Origin: Fidelibacterota bacterium
GTDB lineage: Bacteria; Fidelibacterota; UBA2242
Direction of reading: 5' to 3'
Length of the DNA: 7,364 nt
NCBI GenBank assembly: GCA_016936335.1
Contig: JAFGXZ010000005.1
Location: forward strand, 1 to 7,364
In this document: in pieces, positions 1 to 6,237 of the stretch
Numbering within the stretch: position 1 is the first letter of the stretch
Layout of the letters: every line of letters begins with the position of its first letter
The notes under the pieces: generated by a model
What the model saw: only the letters and a program-made list of their open reading frames with translations
Database searches by the model: none
Told to the model about the DNA's origin: nothing
Program-made: the position numbers and the translations under genes

Positions 1-1
1 G

Positions 2-391
2 GGGCCGTTTGTCGCGCACCCTCAGACGCCCTTTGCCAGGGAATCCAACGGAAATGTGGACAGGGTTCTGCGGGCTTATGCGTTGATGCGGATACTGAAT
101 CCCATGGCCAATATTCCCTCTACGAGCGCCATGGAAAGCGCCTGCCCTGGCGGACGGATGCGGGGTTTGCAGGTAGGCGCCAATGTCATCATGCCGTCCT
201 TTACGCCGAAGCGGGTGAAGGAGTTGTATAATATCTATCCCGGTAAAAATGTTCAACAGGATTTTGATGAGGATGGATTGCAGGCCGCATTATCAATGAT
301 TGAAAAAGCGGGGTATCATGTTTCGTGGGCCAGGGGCGATTCACCTTTGAAGAGTAATGAAAAATGTATAATTGAAAATATAAAATTATAA
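2..391 (+). CDS. hydE: [FeFe]-hydrogenase maturase HydE, C-terminal part (5' truncated by window edge)
   Basis: The reading frame is open from base 2, so the gene begins upstream; an internal GTG at base 56 is not the start. The visible 129 residues are the end of the radical SAM TIM barrel and the tail of HydE, a cytoplasmic enzyme acting on the HydG-derived Fe(CO)2(CN)-cysteine synthon during H-cluster assembly. Family signatures seen are GPFVAHPQTPF at the left edge, then NPMANIPSTSAMES, CPGGRMRGLQVGANVIMPSFTP and ELYNIYPGK (last one near bases 221-247). The radical SAM CX3CX2C motif lies outside the window. Some HydE proteins carry extra cysteines just after YPGK for a second FeS cluster. 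Here that stretch reads NVQQDFDEDG and has no cysteine until five codons past SPLKSN, so the optional cluster appears absent. The stop is followed 11 bp later by hydG. Biotin-synthase-like relatives are possible, but the hydG/hydF context makes HydE very likely. Confidence 0.9.
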   Translation, partial: GPFVAHPQTPFARESNGNVDRVLRAYALMRILNPMANIPSTSAMESACPGGRMRGLQVGANVIMPSFTPKRVKELYNIYPGKNVQQDFDEDGLQAALSMIEKAGYHVSWARGDSPLKSNEKCIIENIKL

Positions 392-394
392 GGA
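390..394 (+). promoter_or_regulatory. Ribosome binding site of hydG
   Basis: AAGGA lies 8 nt before the hydG ATG and overlaps the last two bases of the hydE stop codon. This supports the chosen hydG start and translational coupling to hydE. Confidence 0.7.
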
Positions 395-402
395 TAGATA
401 TC

Positions 403-1926
403 ATGTCGGAATTAACAGTAAAAGAATGGGTTAAGCAGGTTGTGAAGCCGGATGAGATTGATAAATATCTCATTGATGGAAAAGATTTTATTAATGAACA
501 GGCTATAAACACAACATTAGCGAAAAATCAGAAGCCGGAAAAGCAGCGGATTCGGGACATTATTCAGAAATCCCTGTGCATCGAACGTCTGGATCCCGAA
601 GAAACCGCCGCGCTGTTGCATGTGGAGGATCCCGATCTCTGGGAAAAGATGTTTGCAGCCGGTCTAGAAGTGAAACGTAAGGTTTATGATAACCGGATTG
701 TCTTTTTTGCACCGTTGTACTGCAGCAACCTGTGCGTCAATAATTGCGCTTATTGTGGCTTTCGTTATGAGAATAAAGATGAGAAACGGCGCATATTGAC
801 CATGGATGAGGTTCGGCAGGAGACGGAGGCGGTAATATCTGAAGGGCATAAGCGGATGATCGTGGTTTTTGGTGAACATCCGCGTTCCGATGCCGATTAT
901 ATTGCCCGGACTATTGAGACTATTTACAACGTGAAAATGCCGGCCCGGAATGGTATGGGCGAAATTCGGAGGGTCAATATTAATGCAGCCCCAATGTCCG
1001 TCGCTGACTTGAAAAAACTCTGGAATGTGGGAATCGGTACTTACCAGGTATTCCAGGAAACCTATCATAAAACCAAATATGCCAGAATCCATCCGTCGAA
1101 TACACTGAAAGGTAATTATCGCTGGCGATTGTATGCGCTGCATCGTGCGATGGAAGCCGGGATTGATGATGTAGCTACCGGTGCCCTTTTTGGACTCTAT
1201 GACTGGCGATTTGAAGTGATGGGACTTTTACATCATGCGATTGATCTTGAAAGACAGTTTGGGATTGGACCGCACACAATTTCCTTTCCACGCATGACCC
1301 CGGCATCGGGATCGGCATTGAGTATTAGTTCCAATTATCTGGTCAGTGACGCCGATTTTAAAAAGTTGGTGACCGTACTGCGACTATCAGTACCCTATAC
1401 CGGATTGATCATTACGGCCCGTGAAAACGCCCCACTGAAAAAAGAGGTCATACAGGTTGGTTGTACACAGACTGACGCCTCTACAAAAATCGGGATCGGT
1501 GGATATACAGAAGCGTTAAAGGAACTGAGTCATTTGGAGCGCCAGAACCAGGAAATCGATAAACAGCAGTTTATCCTGGGTGATACACGCCGGCTGGATG
1601 ATGTTGTTCTTGAATTGGCGGAAATGGGCATGATTACCTCATTTTGCACGGCTGGTTATCGTTGCGGACGAACCGGTGATAAGATCATGGGATTGTTGAA
1701 GAGTTGTACTGAAGGAAAATTTTGTAAATTGAATGCGGTTCTGACATTCCGGGAATACCTGGATGATTATGCATCGCCGGAAACCAAGGCAATAGGAGAG
1801 AAACTGATCGAGCAGGAAATATCTCAAATTCGTGAAATACCATTTTTCAGTAAAGGCAGTTTGCTGGAAACATTCGATAAAATGTATCGGGATACCCTGA
1901 ATGGGAAGAGAGATGTCTATATCTAA
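403..1926 (+). CDS. hydG: [FeFe]-hydrogenase maturase HydG (tyrosine lyase, radical SAM)
   Basis: HydG cleaves tyrosine to p-cresol and dehydroglycine and turns the latter into CO and CN-, the diatomic ligands of the H-cluster; it acts in the cytoplasm. The 507-aa product is longer than the usual roughly 470 aa. The radical SAM motif CVNNCAYC is at residues 111-118 (C111, C115, C118), followed by GFRYENKD. The barrel contains YQVFQETYH (214-222), GALFGLYDWRFE (260-271) and GPHTISFPRMTPA (289-301), all typical of HydG rather than ThiH. The C-terminal auxiliary-cluster region is unusual. The canonical CX2CX22C motif would need cysteines at 415, 418 and 441, but residue 418 is glycine (CTAGYRC, 415-421), while C421 and C435 are additional cysteines. 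EYLDDYASPET (451-461) is a typical HydG tail. The gene is preceded by AAGGA and sits between hydE and a small unknown gene. Identity as HydG is secure; whether the altered motif binds the normal auxiliary cluster is open. Confidence 0.96.
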   Translation: MSELTVKEWVKQVVKPDEIDKYLIDGKDFINEQAINTTLAKNQKPEKQRIRDIIQKSLCIERLDPEETAALLHVEDPDLWEKMFAAGLEVKRKVYDNRIVFFAPLYCSNLCVNNCAYCGFRYENKDEKRRILTMDEVRQETEAVISEGHKRMIVVFGEHPRSDADYIARTIETIYNVKMPARNGMGEIRRVNINAAPMSVADLKKLWNVGIGTYQVFQETYHKTKYARIHPSNTLKGNYRWRLYALHRAMEAGIDDVATGALFGLYDWRFEVMGLLHHAIDLERQFGIGPHTISFPRMTPASGSALSISSNYLVSDADFKKLVTVLRLSVPYTGLIITARENAPLKKEVIQVGCTQTDASTKIGIGGYTEALKELSHLERQNQEIDKQQFILGDTRRLDDVVLELAEMGMITSFCTAGYRCGRTGDKIMGLLKSCTEGKFCKLNAVLTFREYLDDYASPETKAIGEKLIEQEISQIREIPFFSKGSLLETFDKMYRDTLNGKRDVYI

Positions 1927-1930
1927 ATAT

Positions 1931-1951
1931 TAGATTTGAGATTGTAGATTT
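1931..1951 (+). repeat. Short direct repeat in the hydG-unknown gene spacer
   Basis: TAGATTT occurs twice, at 1931-1937 and 1945-1951, with GAGATTG between them (14-bp period). It fills most of the 25-bp spacer between the hydG stop and the next ATG. Only a weak GAG (1938-1940) could serve as ribosome binding site. It may be chance or a fragment of a dispersed AT-rich intergenic repeat. Confidence 0.4.
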
Positions 1952-2239
1952 ATGAGTACAAAAGAACGGATTCAGAAAACAAAAAACTCGGATTTATCAA
2001 GAAAAGGTAAATTGGTGCTGTTAGCACATGAATTGGCAGATCATTTTAAAACGGATATTTACTTTTGTGAAATCAAGGGCAAACGCTGGTCTTTCGTGGC
2101 TGGCAGTGATAAAACAGTTTACGGTTCCTGGCGGTTTCAACTGAATGATCGATGGGGAATTATCTCCACTCGTAAACTTGCTGAGGAAAAGGATATTCAT
2201 CTAATTAATGACATGATCAGAGGTATTCTAAGTGACTGA
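1952..2239 (+). CDS. Conserved-operon hypothetical protein, 95 aa, unrecognised
   Basis: I do not recognise this family. The protein is small, soluble-looking and basic at its N-terminus (MSTKERIQKTKNSDLSRKGK), with no signal peptide or membrane segment. A likely helix at 20-33 (KLVLLAHELADHFK) is followed by alternating hydrophobic stretches that look like beta strands: DIYFCEIKGKRWSFVAG (35-51), VYGSWRFQLN (56-65) and DRWGIIS (66-72). A final helix spans about 73-93. It has three tryptophans and one cysteine, so no CxxC metal motif. It does not resemble the small ACT-like TM1266-type regulator found near some [FeFe] hydrogenases. The ATG is the first in frame after the hydG stop, but its Shine-Dalgarno is weak. 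The reading frame ends 16 bp before the ATG of the lyase gene. Its position inside hydE-hydG-X-aspA-hydF suggests an accessory role in hydrogenase maturation, but this rests on location only. Confidence 0.8.
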   Translation: MSTKERIQKTKNSDLSRKGKLVLLAHELADHFKTDIYFCEIKGKRWSFVAGSDKTVYGSWRFQLNDRWGIISTRKLAEEKDIHLINDMIRGILSD

Positions 2240-2245
2240 TATACC

Positions 2246-2250
2246 GGGAG
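2246..2250 (+). promoter_or_regulatory. Ribosome binding site that fixes the start of the lyase gene
   Basis: GGGAG sits 5 nt before the ATG at 2256. This favours that ATG over the in-frame GTG at 2232, which would overlap the stop of the preceding gene and add eight residues unlike the family N-terminus. Confidence 0.65.
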
Positions 2251-2255
2251 AAAGT

Positions 2256-3665
2256 ATGAAATCAATTCGACTGGAAAAAGATCCTATCGGAAGTCTGAGC
2301 GTTCCAGAAAATGTCCTTTGGGGAATTCACAGCATGCGTGCAGCCGAGAATTTTCCATTGGCGAATCGGCCAGTAAATAAGGCGCTGATTCATGCCTTTG
2401 GTGCGGTCAAATTAGCGGCAATTCGCAGTAATCAAGCGATTAAAAAATGGCCGGATAAACTTTTTAATGCGCTTGAGCGATCTTCCAGTGAAATGATGGA
2501 AGGCTTGCTTGACGAGCATATCATTGTTGATGCATTGCAGGGCGGGGCTGGCACTTCGACCAATATGAACGTAAATGAAGTCATTGCAAACCGGGCGTTG
2601 CAGATTCTTGGGAAAAAACCGGGGGATTACTCGGTTATTAATCCGATCGATGACGTAAACTTGCATCAATCCACTAATGATACCTATCCAACAGCTTTAA
2701 AGATCGCTGCGATCAATCGGCTTCGTGAACTGGAACAGGAAATTGTCGGATTGACAGAAGCCTTTCAGCAAAAGGAGAAGGAATTCGCGCATGTGGTGAA
2801 GGTAGGGCGGACACAACTTCAGGATGCAGTTCTGATAACCTTGGGACGTGAAATGAGTGCCTATGCCGATGCCTTTGCTCGTGATCGCTGGCGAATTTAT
2901 AAATGCGAAGAACGCTTGCGTGTCATCAATCTCGGTGGCACGGCTATTGGGACCGGAATATCAGCTCCGAAAAAATACATCTTTGATGTGGTAGAACAAC
3001 TCAAGGAAATCACCGGGATCGGGTTGGCTCGATCGGAAAATCTGGTCGAAACCACCCAGAATATGGATGTCTTTGTGGAAGTCAGCGGAATCCTTAATGC
3101 CTGTGCGACCACGCTATTCAAATCGGCCAATGATCTGCGCCTGCTGGCATCGGGACCCAGTGGAGGATTCGGTGAACTGATCCTCCCCAAACGCCAGGCA
3201 GGTTCGTCGATCATGCCGGATAAAATCAATCCGGTCATTCCGGAGGCTGTGATGCAGGTCTGTATGCAGGTTTTTTCAAATTCCCAGACAGTATCCTTTG
3301 CTGCGTCACATGGAAATCTTGAACTGAATGCGTTTCTGCCACTAATTGCTGAAAATCTGTTAAGCAACCTGGAACTTCTGGCAAATGCGATTAAAATATA
3401 TCGTGCATTTTGCGTTGAGGGTCTTAAAGCCGATGAGGAGCGATGTCGGCGGAATCTGGAATCCTCAACGGCATTATTGACGGCCCTGGTTGAAGTATTC
3501 GGTTATGATAAAGCCTCAGAATTAGGAAAAGCCTCAAGAGAAACCGGGAAATCAATCAGAGCACTGGTCATTGAACAGAAAATTCTTTCGGAGATAGAAT
3601 TCGCCGAACTGATTTCAACGGAACATGTGAATCGTCTGGGTTCAAAAGCAGAAAGCGATTATTAA
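2256..3665 (+). CDS. aspA: Aspartate ammonia-lyase (aspartase), hydrogenase-operon type
   Basis: Aspartase converts L-aspartate to fumarate and ammonia as a cytoplasmic homotetramer. From the ATG at 2256 the product is 469 aa, close to the 468-478 aa of bacterial aspartases. Numbered from that ATG, the conserved blocks are GGAGTSTNMNVNEVIANRAL (96-115), HQSTNDTYPT (137-146), GRTQLQDAV (184-192) and the fumarate lyase signature GSSIMPDKINPV (316-327), whose first two serines belong to the mobile catalytic loop. GRTQLQD, where fumarase C has GRTHLQD, and DLRLLASGP (293-301) favour aspartase over class II fumarase. The C-terminus contains ETGKSIR (429-435), as in aspartase. It lies 16 bp after the 95-aa gene and 2 bp before hydF. 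Aspartase genes are known to occur in some hyd maturation operons; here it may supply ammonia for the bridging dithiomethylamine ligand, which is inference. Argininosuccinate or adenylosuccinate lyase is unlikely given the motifs. Confidence 0.92.
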   Translation: MKSIRLEKDPIGSLSVPENVLWGIHSMRAAENFPLANRPVNKALIHAFGAVKLAAIRSNQAIKKWPDKLFNALERSSSEMMEGLLDEHIIVDALQGGAGTSTNMNVNEVIANRALQILGKKPGDYSVINPIDDVNLHQSTNDTYPTALKIAAINRLRELEQEIVGLTEAFQQKEKEFAHVVKVGRTQLQDAVLITLGREMSAYADAFARDRWRIYKCEERLRVINLGGTAIGTGISAPKKYIFDVVEQLKEITGIGLARSENLVETTQNMDVFVEVSGILNACATTLFKSANDLRLLASGPSGGFGELILPKRQAGSSIMPDKINPVIPEAVMQVCMQVFSNSQTVSFAASHGNLELNAFLPLIAENLLSNLELLANAIKIYRAFCVEGLKADEERCRRNLESSTALLTALVEVFGYDKASELGKASRETGKSIRALVIEQKILSEIEFAELISTEHVNRLGSKAESDY

Positions 3666-3667
3666 TC

Positions 3668-4897
3668 ATGCAGAAAACACCAAAAGGCATGCGGCTGCAC
3701 ATTGGAATATTTGGTCGCCGAAATGTTGGGAAATCGTCCCTTCTAAATGCCCTGACACGGCAAACCGTGTCTATTGTGTCTAACGTTGCCGGTACGACGA
3801 CTGATCCTGTAGAAAAGCCTATGGAACTCTTACCCATCGGGCCGGTGGTCTTTATCGATACTGCGGGTGTGGATGATTCTGGCATTCTTGGTGATATGCG
3901 TACAGCGCATACAAAAAAGATATTTGATCGTACCGACCTGGCAATAATCGTCACAACCGGTAATTACTGGGGACCCTTTGAAGAGGAATTGGCGACAGAG
4001 TTTACTGAACGTTCCGTTCCAATAATTACCGTATTCAATAAAGCCGATCTGGAAACACCAAGTGATGAACTGGTTCAAAAACTTGAACTCGAAAAAAGGG
4101 CGGTTGTGAAAGCAATTGCTACAGAAGCCGGGGGAATCTTTGACCTGAGGGAAGCGATTGTACGTCAGGCTCCCCAGGATATTATCAATTCACCCACCAT
4201 TATCAGTGACCTGATCCGGCCCGGTGATCTGGCCATTCTTGTTGTTCCGATTGACAAAGAGGCACCGAAAGGACGTTTGATCTTGCCACAGGTACAAGCT
4301 ATCCGGGAAATTCTTGATAGCGATGCGTATTGTATGGTTGTAAAGGAACGGGAATTGCGGGATGCATTCCAGAAACTGAATTCCAAACCGGCAATCGTTG
4401 TGACTGATTCCCAGGCATTTCTGAAAGTTGCTGCCGATACTCCGAAAGATGTATTGATGACGTCATTTTCAATTCTGTTTGCCCGGGTGAAGGGGAATCT
4501 CAGTGAGTTTGTCCGTGGTGCCATGGTTATTGATAAATTAAAACCCGGGGACAATGTTCTGATCGCTGAATCCTGCACCCATCATCCGATTACCGACGAT
4601 ATTGGGACAGTAAAAATTCCTCGCTGGCTGACCCAATATATTGGCGGAAGGATCAACTTCAGTCATTCACAGGGACATGATTTCCCTGACGATCTTGAAA
4701 AATACAAATTGATCATCCATTGCGGTTCCTGCATGTTTAACAGAAGAGAGGTGCTGTCCCGGATCATGTACGCAAAACGTGCAGAAATTCCAATCACAAA
4801 CTATGGATTGGCAATTGCATATTCCCTGGGGATTTTCGAACGGGCGCTTTCACCGTTTCCAAATGTCCTGGAGATGTATCGGAAGTTAAAAAAATAG
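3668..4897 (+). CDS. hydF: [FeFe]-hydrogenase maturation GTPase/scaffold HydF
   Basis: HydF is the scaffold on which the 2Fe subcluster is completed before transfer to apo-hydrogenase. The 409-aa length matches the family. The N-terminal GTPase domain shows the P-loop GRRNVGKS (16-23), AGTTTDP (41-47), DTAG (64-67) and NKAD (124-127). A middle dimerisation domain follows (about 175-290), then the C-terminal FeS domain with C303-T-H305, 45 residues, and H351-C352-G-S-C355. This is essentially the family's CxH...HCxxC cluster-binding pattern. SHSQGHDFP (332-340) and ITNYGLAIAYSLGIF (376-390) are also typical. The gene starts 2 bp after the aspA stop with no clear Shine-Dalgarno, suggesting translational coupling. 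An ATG at 3689 has AAAGG only 1 nt upstream, so it is less likely. The stop codon lies inside the left arm of a terminator hairpin, marking the operon end. Confidence 0.97.
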   Translation: MQKTPKGMRLHIGIFGRRNVGKSSLLNALTRQTVSIVSNVAGTTTDPVEKPMELLPIGPVVFIDTAGVDDSGILGDMRTAHTKKIFDRTDLAIIVTTGNYWGPFEEELATEFTERSVPIITVFNKADLETPSDELVQKLELEKRAVVKAIATEAGGIFDLREAIVRQAPQDIINSPTIISDLIRPGDLAILVVPIDKEAPKGRLILPQVQAIREILDSDAYCMVVKERELRDAFQKLNSKPAIVVTDSQAFLKVAADTPKDVLMTSFSILFARVKGNLSEFVRGAMVIDKLKPGDNVLIAESCTHHPITDDIGTVKIPRWLTQYIGGRINFSHSQGHDFPDDLEKYKLIIHCGSCMFNRREVLSRIMYAKRAEIPITNYGLAIAYSLGIFERALSPFPNVLEMYRKLKK

Positions 4898-4924
4898 GGA
4901 TCTTCTTACGAAAATCCCTATTTT
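4891..4924. terminator. Bidirectional intrinsic terminator between convergent units
   Basis: A perfect 11-bp inverted repeat, AAAATAGGGAT (4891-4901) and ATCCCTATTTT (4914-4924), encloses a 12-nt loop in which TTC and GAA can pair further. The arms begin with A runs and end with T runs on both strands, so it can end transcription of the hyd operon and of the minus-strand gene that stops at 4947. The left arm includes the last codons and the TAG of hydF. Confidence 0.85.
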
Positions 4925-4946
4925 ATTCAGAAAATAGTGATCGATG

Positions 4947-5129
4947 CTACTCGTCTGACTCTTCTATATCGGCCACATTTGCATATCTGAGTACCTCTTC
5001 GACGTACAGAATACATTCTTCTTTCGTATCGAACCCCATACCGGACACACCGACAATTTCCTGATCGTTGGTCCTTAAACGCCAGCGCCATTGACCGGCT
5101 TTATCAATATATAATTGCAAAATGGACAT
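4947..5129 (-). CDS. Small YegP/DUF1508-family protein
   Basis: The 60-aa product is essentially one DUF1508 (YegP) domain: LQLYIDKAGQWRWRLR (4-19), then IVGVSGMGFDTKEEC (25-39) and a helix ending in an acidic tail. The pattern (F/Y-x-x-Y-x-D-K-x-G-x-W-R-W-R-L ... S-G-x-G-F/Y-x-x-K) is the family hallmark. The domain's biochemical function is not established. Twenty-one of the first 39 residues match the N-terminus of the protein encoded just upstream, so the pair arose by duplication or domain splitting. The start has a good AGGAG 7 nt upstream, lying in a hairpin loop that overlaps the upstream stop. The protein is probably cytoplasmic, as it has no signal peptide. It is co-transcribed with the upstream gene and ends at the shared bidirectional terminator. 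Confidence 0.88.
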   Translation of the reverse strand: MSILQLYIDKAGQWRWRLRTNDQEIVGVSGMGFDTKEECILYVEEVLRYANVADIEESDE

Positions 5130-5147
5130 AACGTTACTCCTAACGTT
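5130..5147 (-). promoter_or_regulatory. Hairpin presenting the ribosome binding site of the small DUF1508 gene
   Basis: On the minus strand the sequence reads AACGTTA, GGAG, TAACGTT, immediately followed by the ATG. The 7-bp perfect inverted repeat places the Shine-Dalgarno core exactly in a 4-nt loop. The 5' arm overlaps the last codon and TAG stop of the upstream gene, so ribosomes terminating there would open it. This arrangement suggests translational coupling or start-site control. Confidence 0.55.
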
Positions 5148-6210
5148 TTTTATAGTGTTTAATTATCTGCATATCTTCCAAGTCAATTTCACCCTGGTAT
5201 TCGGTCAGAATTGATTGATCATACAATTGTGCCACCCACAGATAATATTTTGCATCCGCTTTACCTAATTTCTTATAGATCAGGTATGCATGCAGGTAGC
5301 CGTCGGCAACCTTGCGCCGGTCGGCCTTACTAAGTTTTAAATAATTCCCTTCCAATGCAGGGATGAGGAGCTCAATTCCTAATCTCAATACATCAGGATT
5401 CTTGATTTTCTTTGTGTTGGCGTTGTAAATATTCGGCCAGAGAAAGGCATCGGAATAATATTCATCAGCCAGCGACCAGAGTCGATCACCTTTGACAACA
5501 GTATGGAAAATATCCATCGGGACAGGTTCCTGAATTTTACTCAATTCCGGGGATTCAACTTTGGATTCCAGTTCAGTTTCAACTTGGACAGGTTCTTCTT
5601 CGATAACAGGTTCAGGTTGTGGAGCGGGAGTCGGTTCCGGGGATGTCTGTTCCTGAATATCCGAGATAATTTCCAGGGTCTCCGGCTGCGGTTCGGTTTT
5701 ATCTCTCAAAGATAATAAAATTATGAGAATAATGATTATCGCTACTGATCCGACCGACGTAATCAATGCCCAGTTAGGACGTTTCCACTTTTCCGGGACC
5801 GCTGTAAATGAAGATTCCCGGATCATGGGTGGAATATCATCCGGTTGATCAGAATAATCATCTTCAAATACCGGCGTTTCATGTTCAGGCTCATCAAACT
5901 CAGGTTCGGGTTCAACTATTTCTTCTGATTCTATTTCGGGTTCAGGTTCCGATTCGGGTTCAGGTTCAATTTCTTCGACAGGTTCGGATTCCAGATCGGG
6001 TGCTTCTCTGATAACAGTGAAATCTTCTTCGGTTTCATAAACACGAACTTCCGATATTTCCGAGACTTCTTTTGCAGTTTGTAAATCGTCAAGGCATTCA
6101 TCCTTACTCGCAAATCCTTCGCCCGATACGGCAATAATTTTTCCGTCATCGTTGCGTAAACGCCACCTCCAGCGATCGCCCTTATCCTTGTAATATTGGA
6201 AAACTGCCAT
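5140..6210 (-). CDS. Single-pass membrane protein with N-terminal DUF1508 (YegP) and C-terminal LysM domains
   Basis: The 356-aa product has a clear modular order. Residues 1-55 are a DUF1508/YegP domain (FQYYKDKGDRWRWRLR, then AVSGEGFASKDEC). Residues 74-112 are a strongly acidic Glu/Pro low-complexity linker. A basic patch KWKR (141-144) precedes a membrane helix at about 147-168 (WALITSVGSVAIIIILIILL). A second Pro/Glu/Gln-rich linker runs to about 232. A LysM domain occupies 234-284 (FHTVVKGDRLWSLADEYY, then WPNIYNAN and NPDVLRLGIELLIPA). The last 65 residues look helical (VADGYLHAYLIYKKLGKADA). LysM domains bind peptidoglycan or other GlcNAc polymers. By the positive-inside rule the DUF1508 domain should be cytoplasmic and LysM outside, facing the wall, bridged by extended linkers. 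A strong TAAGGAGG precedes the ATG. A role as an envelope anchor or sensor is inference; the exact function is unknown. Confidence 0.87.
   Translation of the reverse strand: MAVFQYYKDKGDRWRWRLRNDDGKIIAVSGEGFASKDECLDDLQTAKEVSEISEVRVYETEEDFTVIREAPDLESEPVEEIEPEPESEPEPEIESEEIVEPEPEFDEPEHETPVFEDDYSDQPDDIPPMIRESSFTAVPEKWKRPNWALITSVGSVAIIIILIILLSLRDKTEPQPETLEIISDIQEQTSPEPTPAPQPEPVIEEEPVQVETELESKVESPELSKIQEPVPMDIFHTVVKGDRLWSLADEYYSDAFLWPNIYNANTKKIKNPDVLRLGIELLIPALEGNYLKLSKADRRKVADGYLHAYLIYKKLGKADAKYYLWVAQLYDQSILTEYQGEIDLEDMQIIKHYKKR
5875..5991 (-). repeat. Low-complexity Glu/Pro coding repeat
   Basis: This stretch encodes residues 74-112 of the LysM protein with imperfect repeats of GAACC(T/C)GAA-type units (seen on the + strand as recurring GGTTCAGGTTC and GGTTCGG). 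The protein reads as EP, EPE and ESE units. It is a flexible, negatively charged spacer and a likely site of length variation by replication slippage. It is not a CRISPR or regulatory repeat. Confidence 0.7.
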
Positions 6211-6214
6211 TGCC

Positions 6215-6222
6215 CCTCCTTA
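6215..6222 (-). promoter_or_regulatory. Strong ribosome binding site of the DUF1508-LysM gene
   Basis: TAAGGAGG, close to the full anti-16S complement, ends 4 nt before the ATG at 6210 on the minus strand. It supports this start and suggests high translation compared with the weak sites in the hyd operon. Confidence 0.8.
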
Positions 6223-6237
6223 TGGATATGTTTTACA

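Noticed and set aside
56..391. GTG at 56 as the start of the first gene
   Set aside because: The frame is open to the window edge, and residues upstream of it (GPFVAHPQTPF) are conserved HydE sequence.
664..1143. 159-codon minus-strand reading frame inside hydG
   Set aside because: It is antisense to a clearly conserved HydG barrel and shows no recognisable domain.
2232..2255. GTG at 2232 as the aspartase start
   Set aside because: It overlaps the previous gene's stop and lacks a ribosome binding site, while ATG 2256 has GGGAG at proper spacing and gives the family length.
2897..3367. 156-codon minus-strand reading frame inside aspA
   Set aside because: It is antisense to the catalytic core of the lyase, so it is a coding shadow.
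3568..4578. Three minus-strand reading frames across the aspA end and hydF
   Set aside because: They overlap each other and the conserved GTPase and dimerisation domains of HydF, with no independent support.
5875..5991. Possible CRISPR-like or regulatory repeat array (GGTTCAGG units)
   Set aside because: The units are irregular with no spacers and lie in frame within a coding sequence for Glu/Pro residues.
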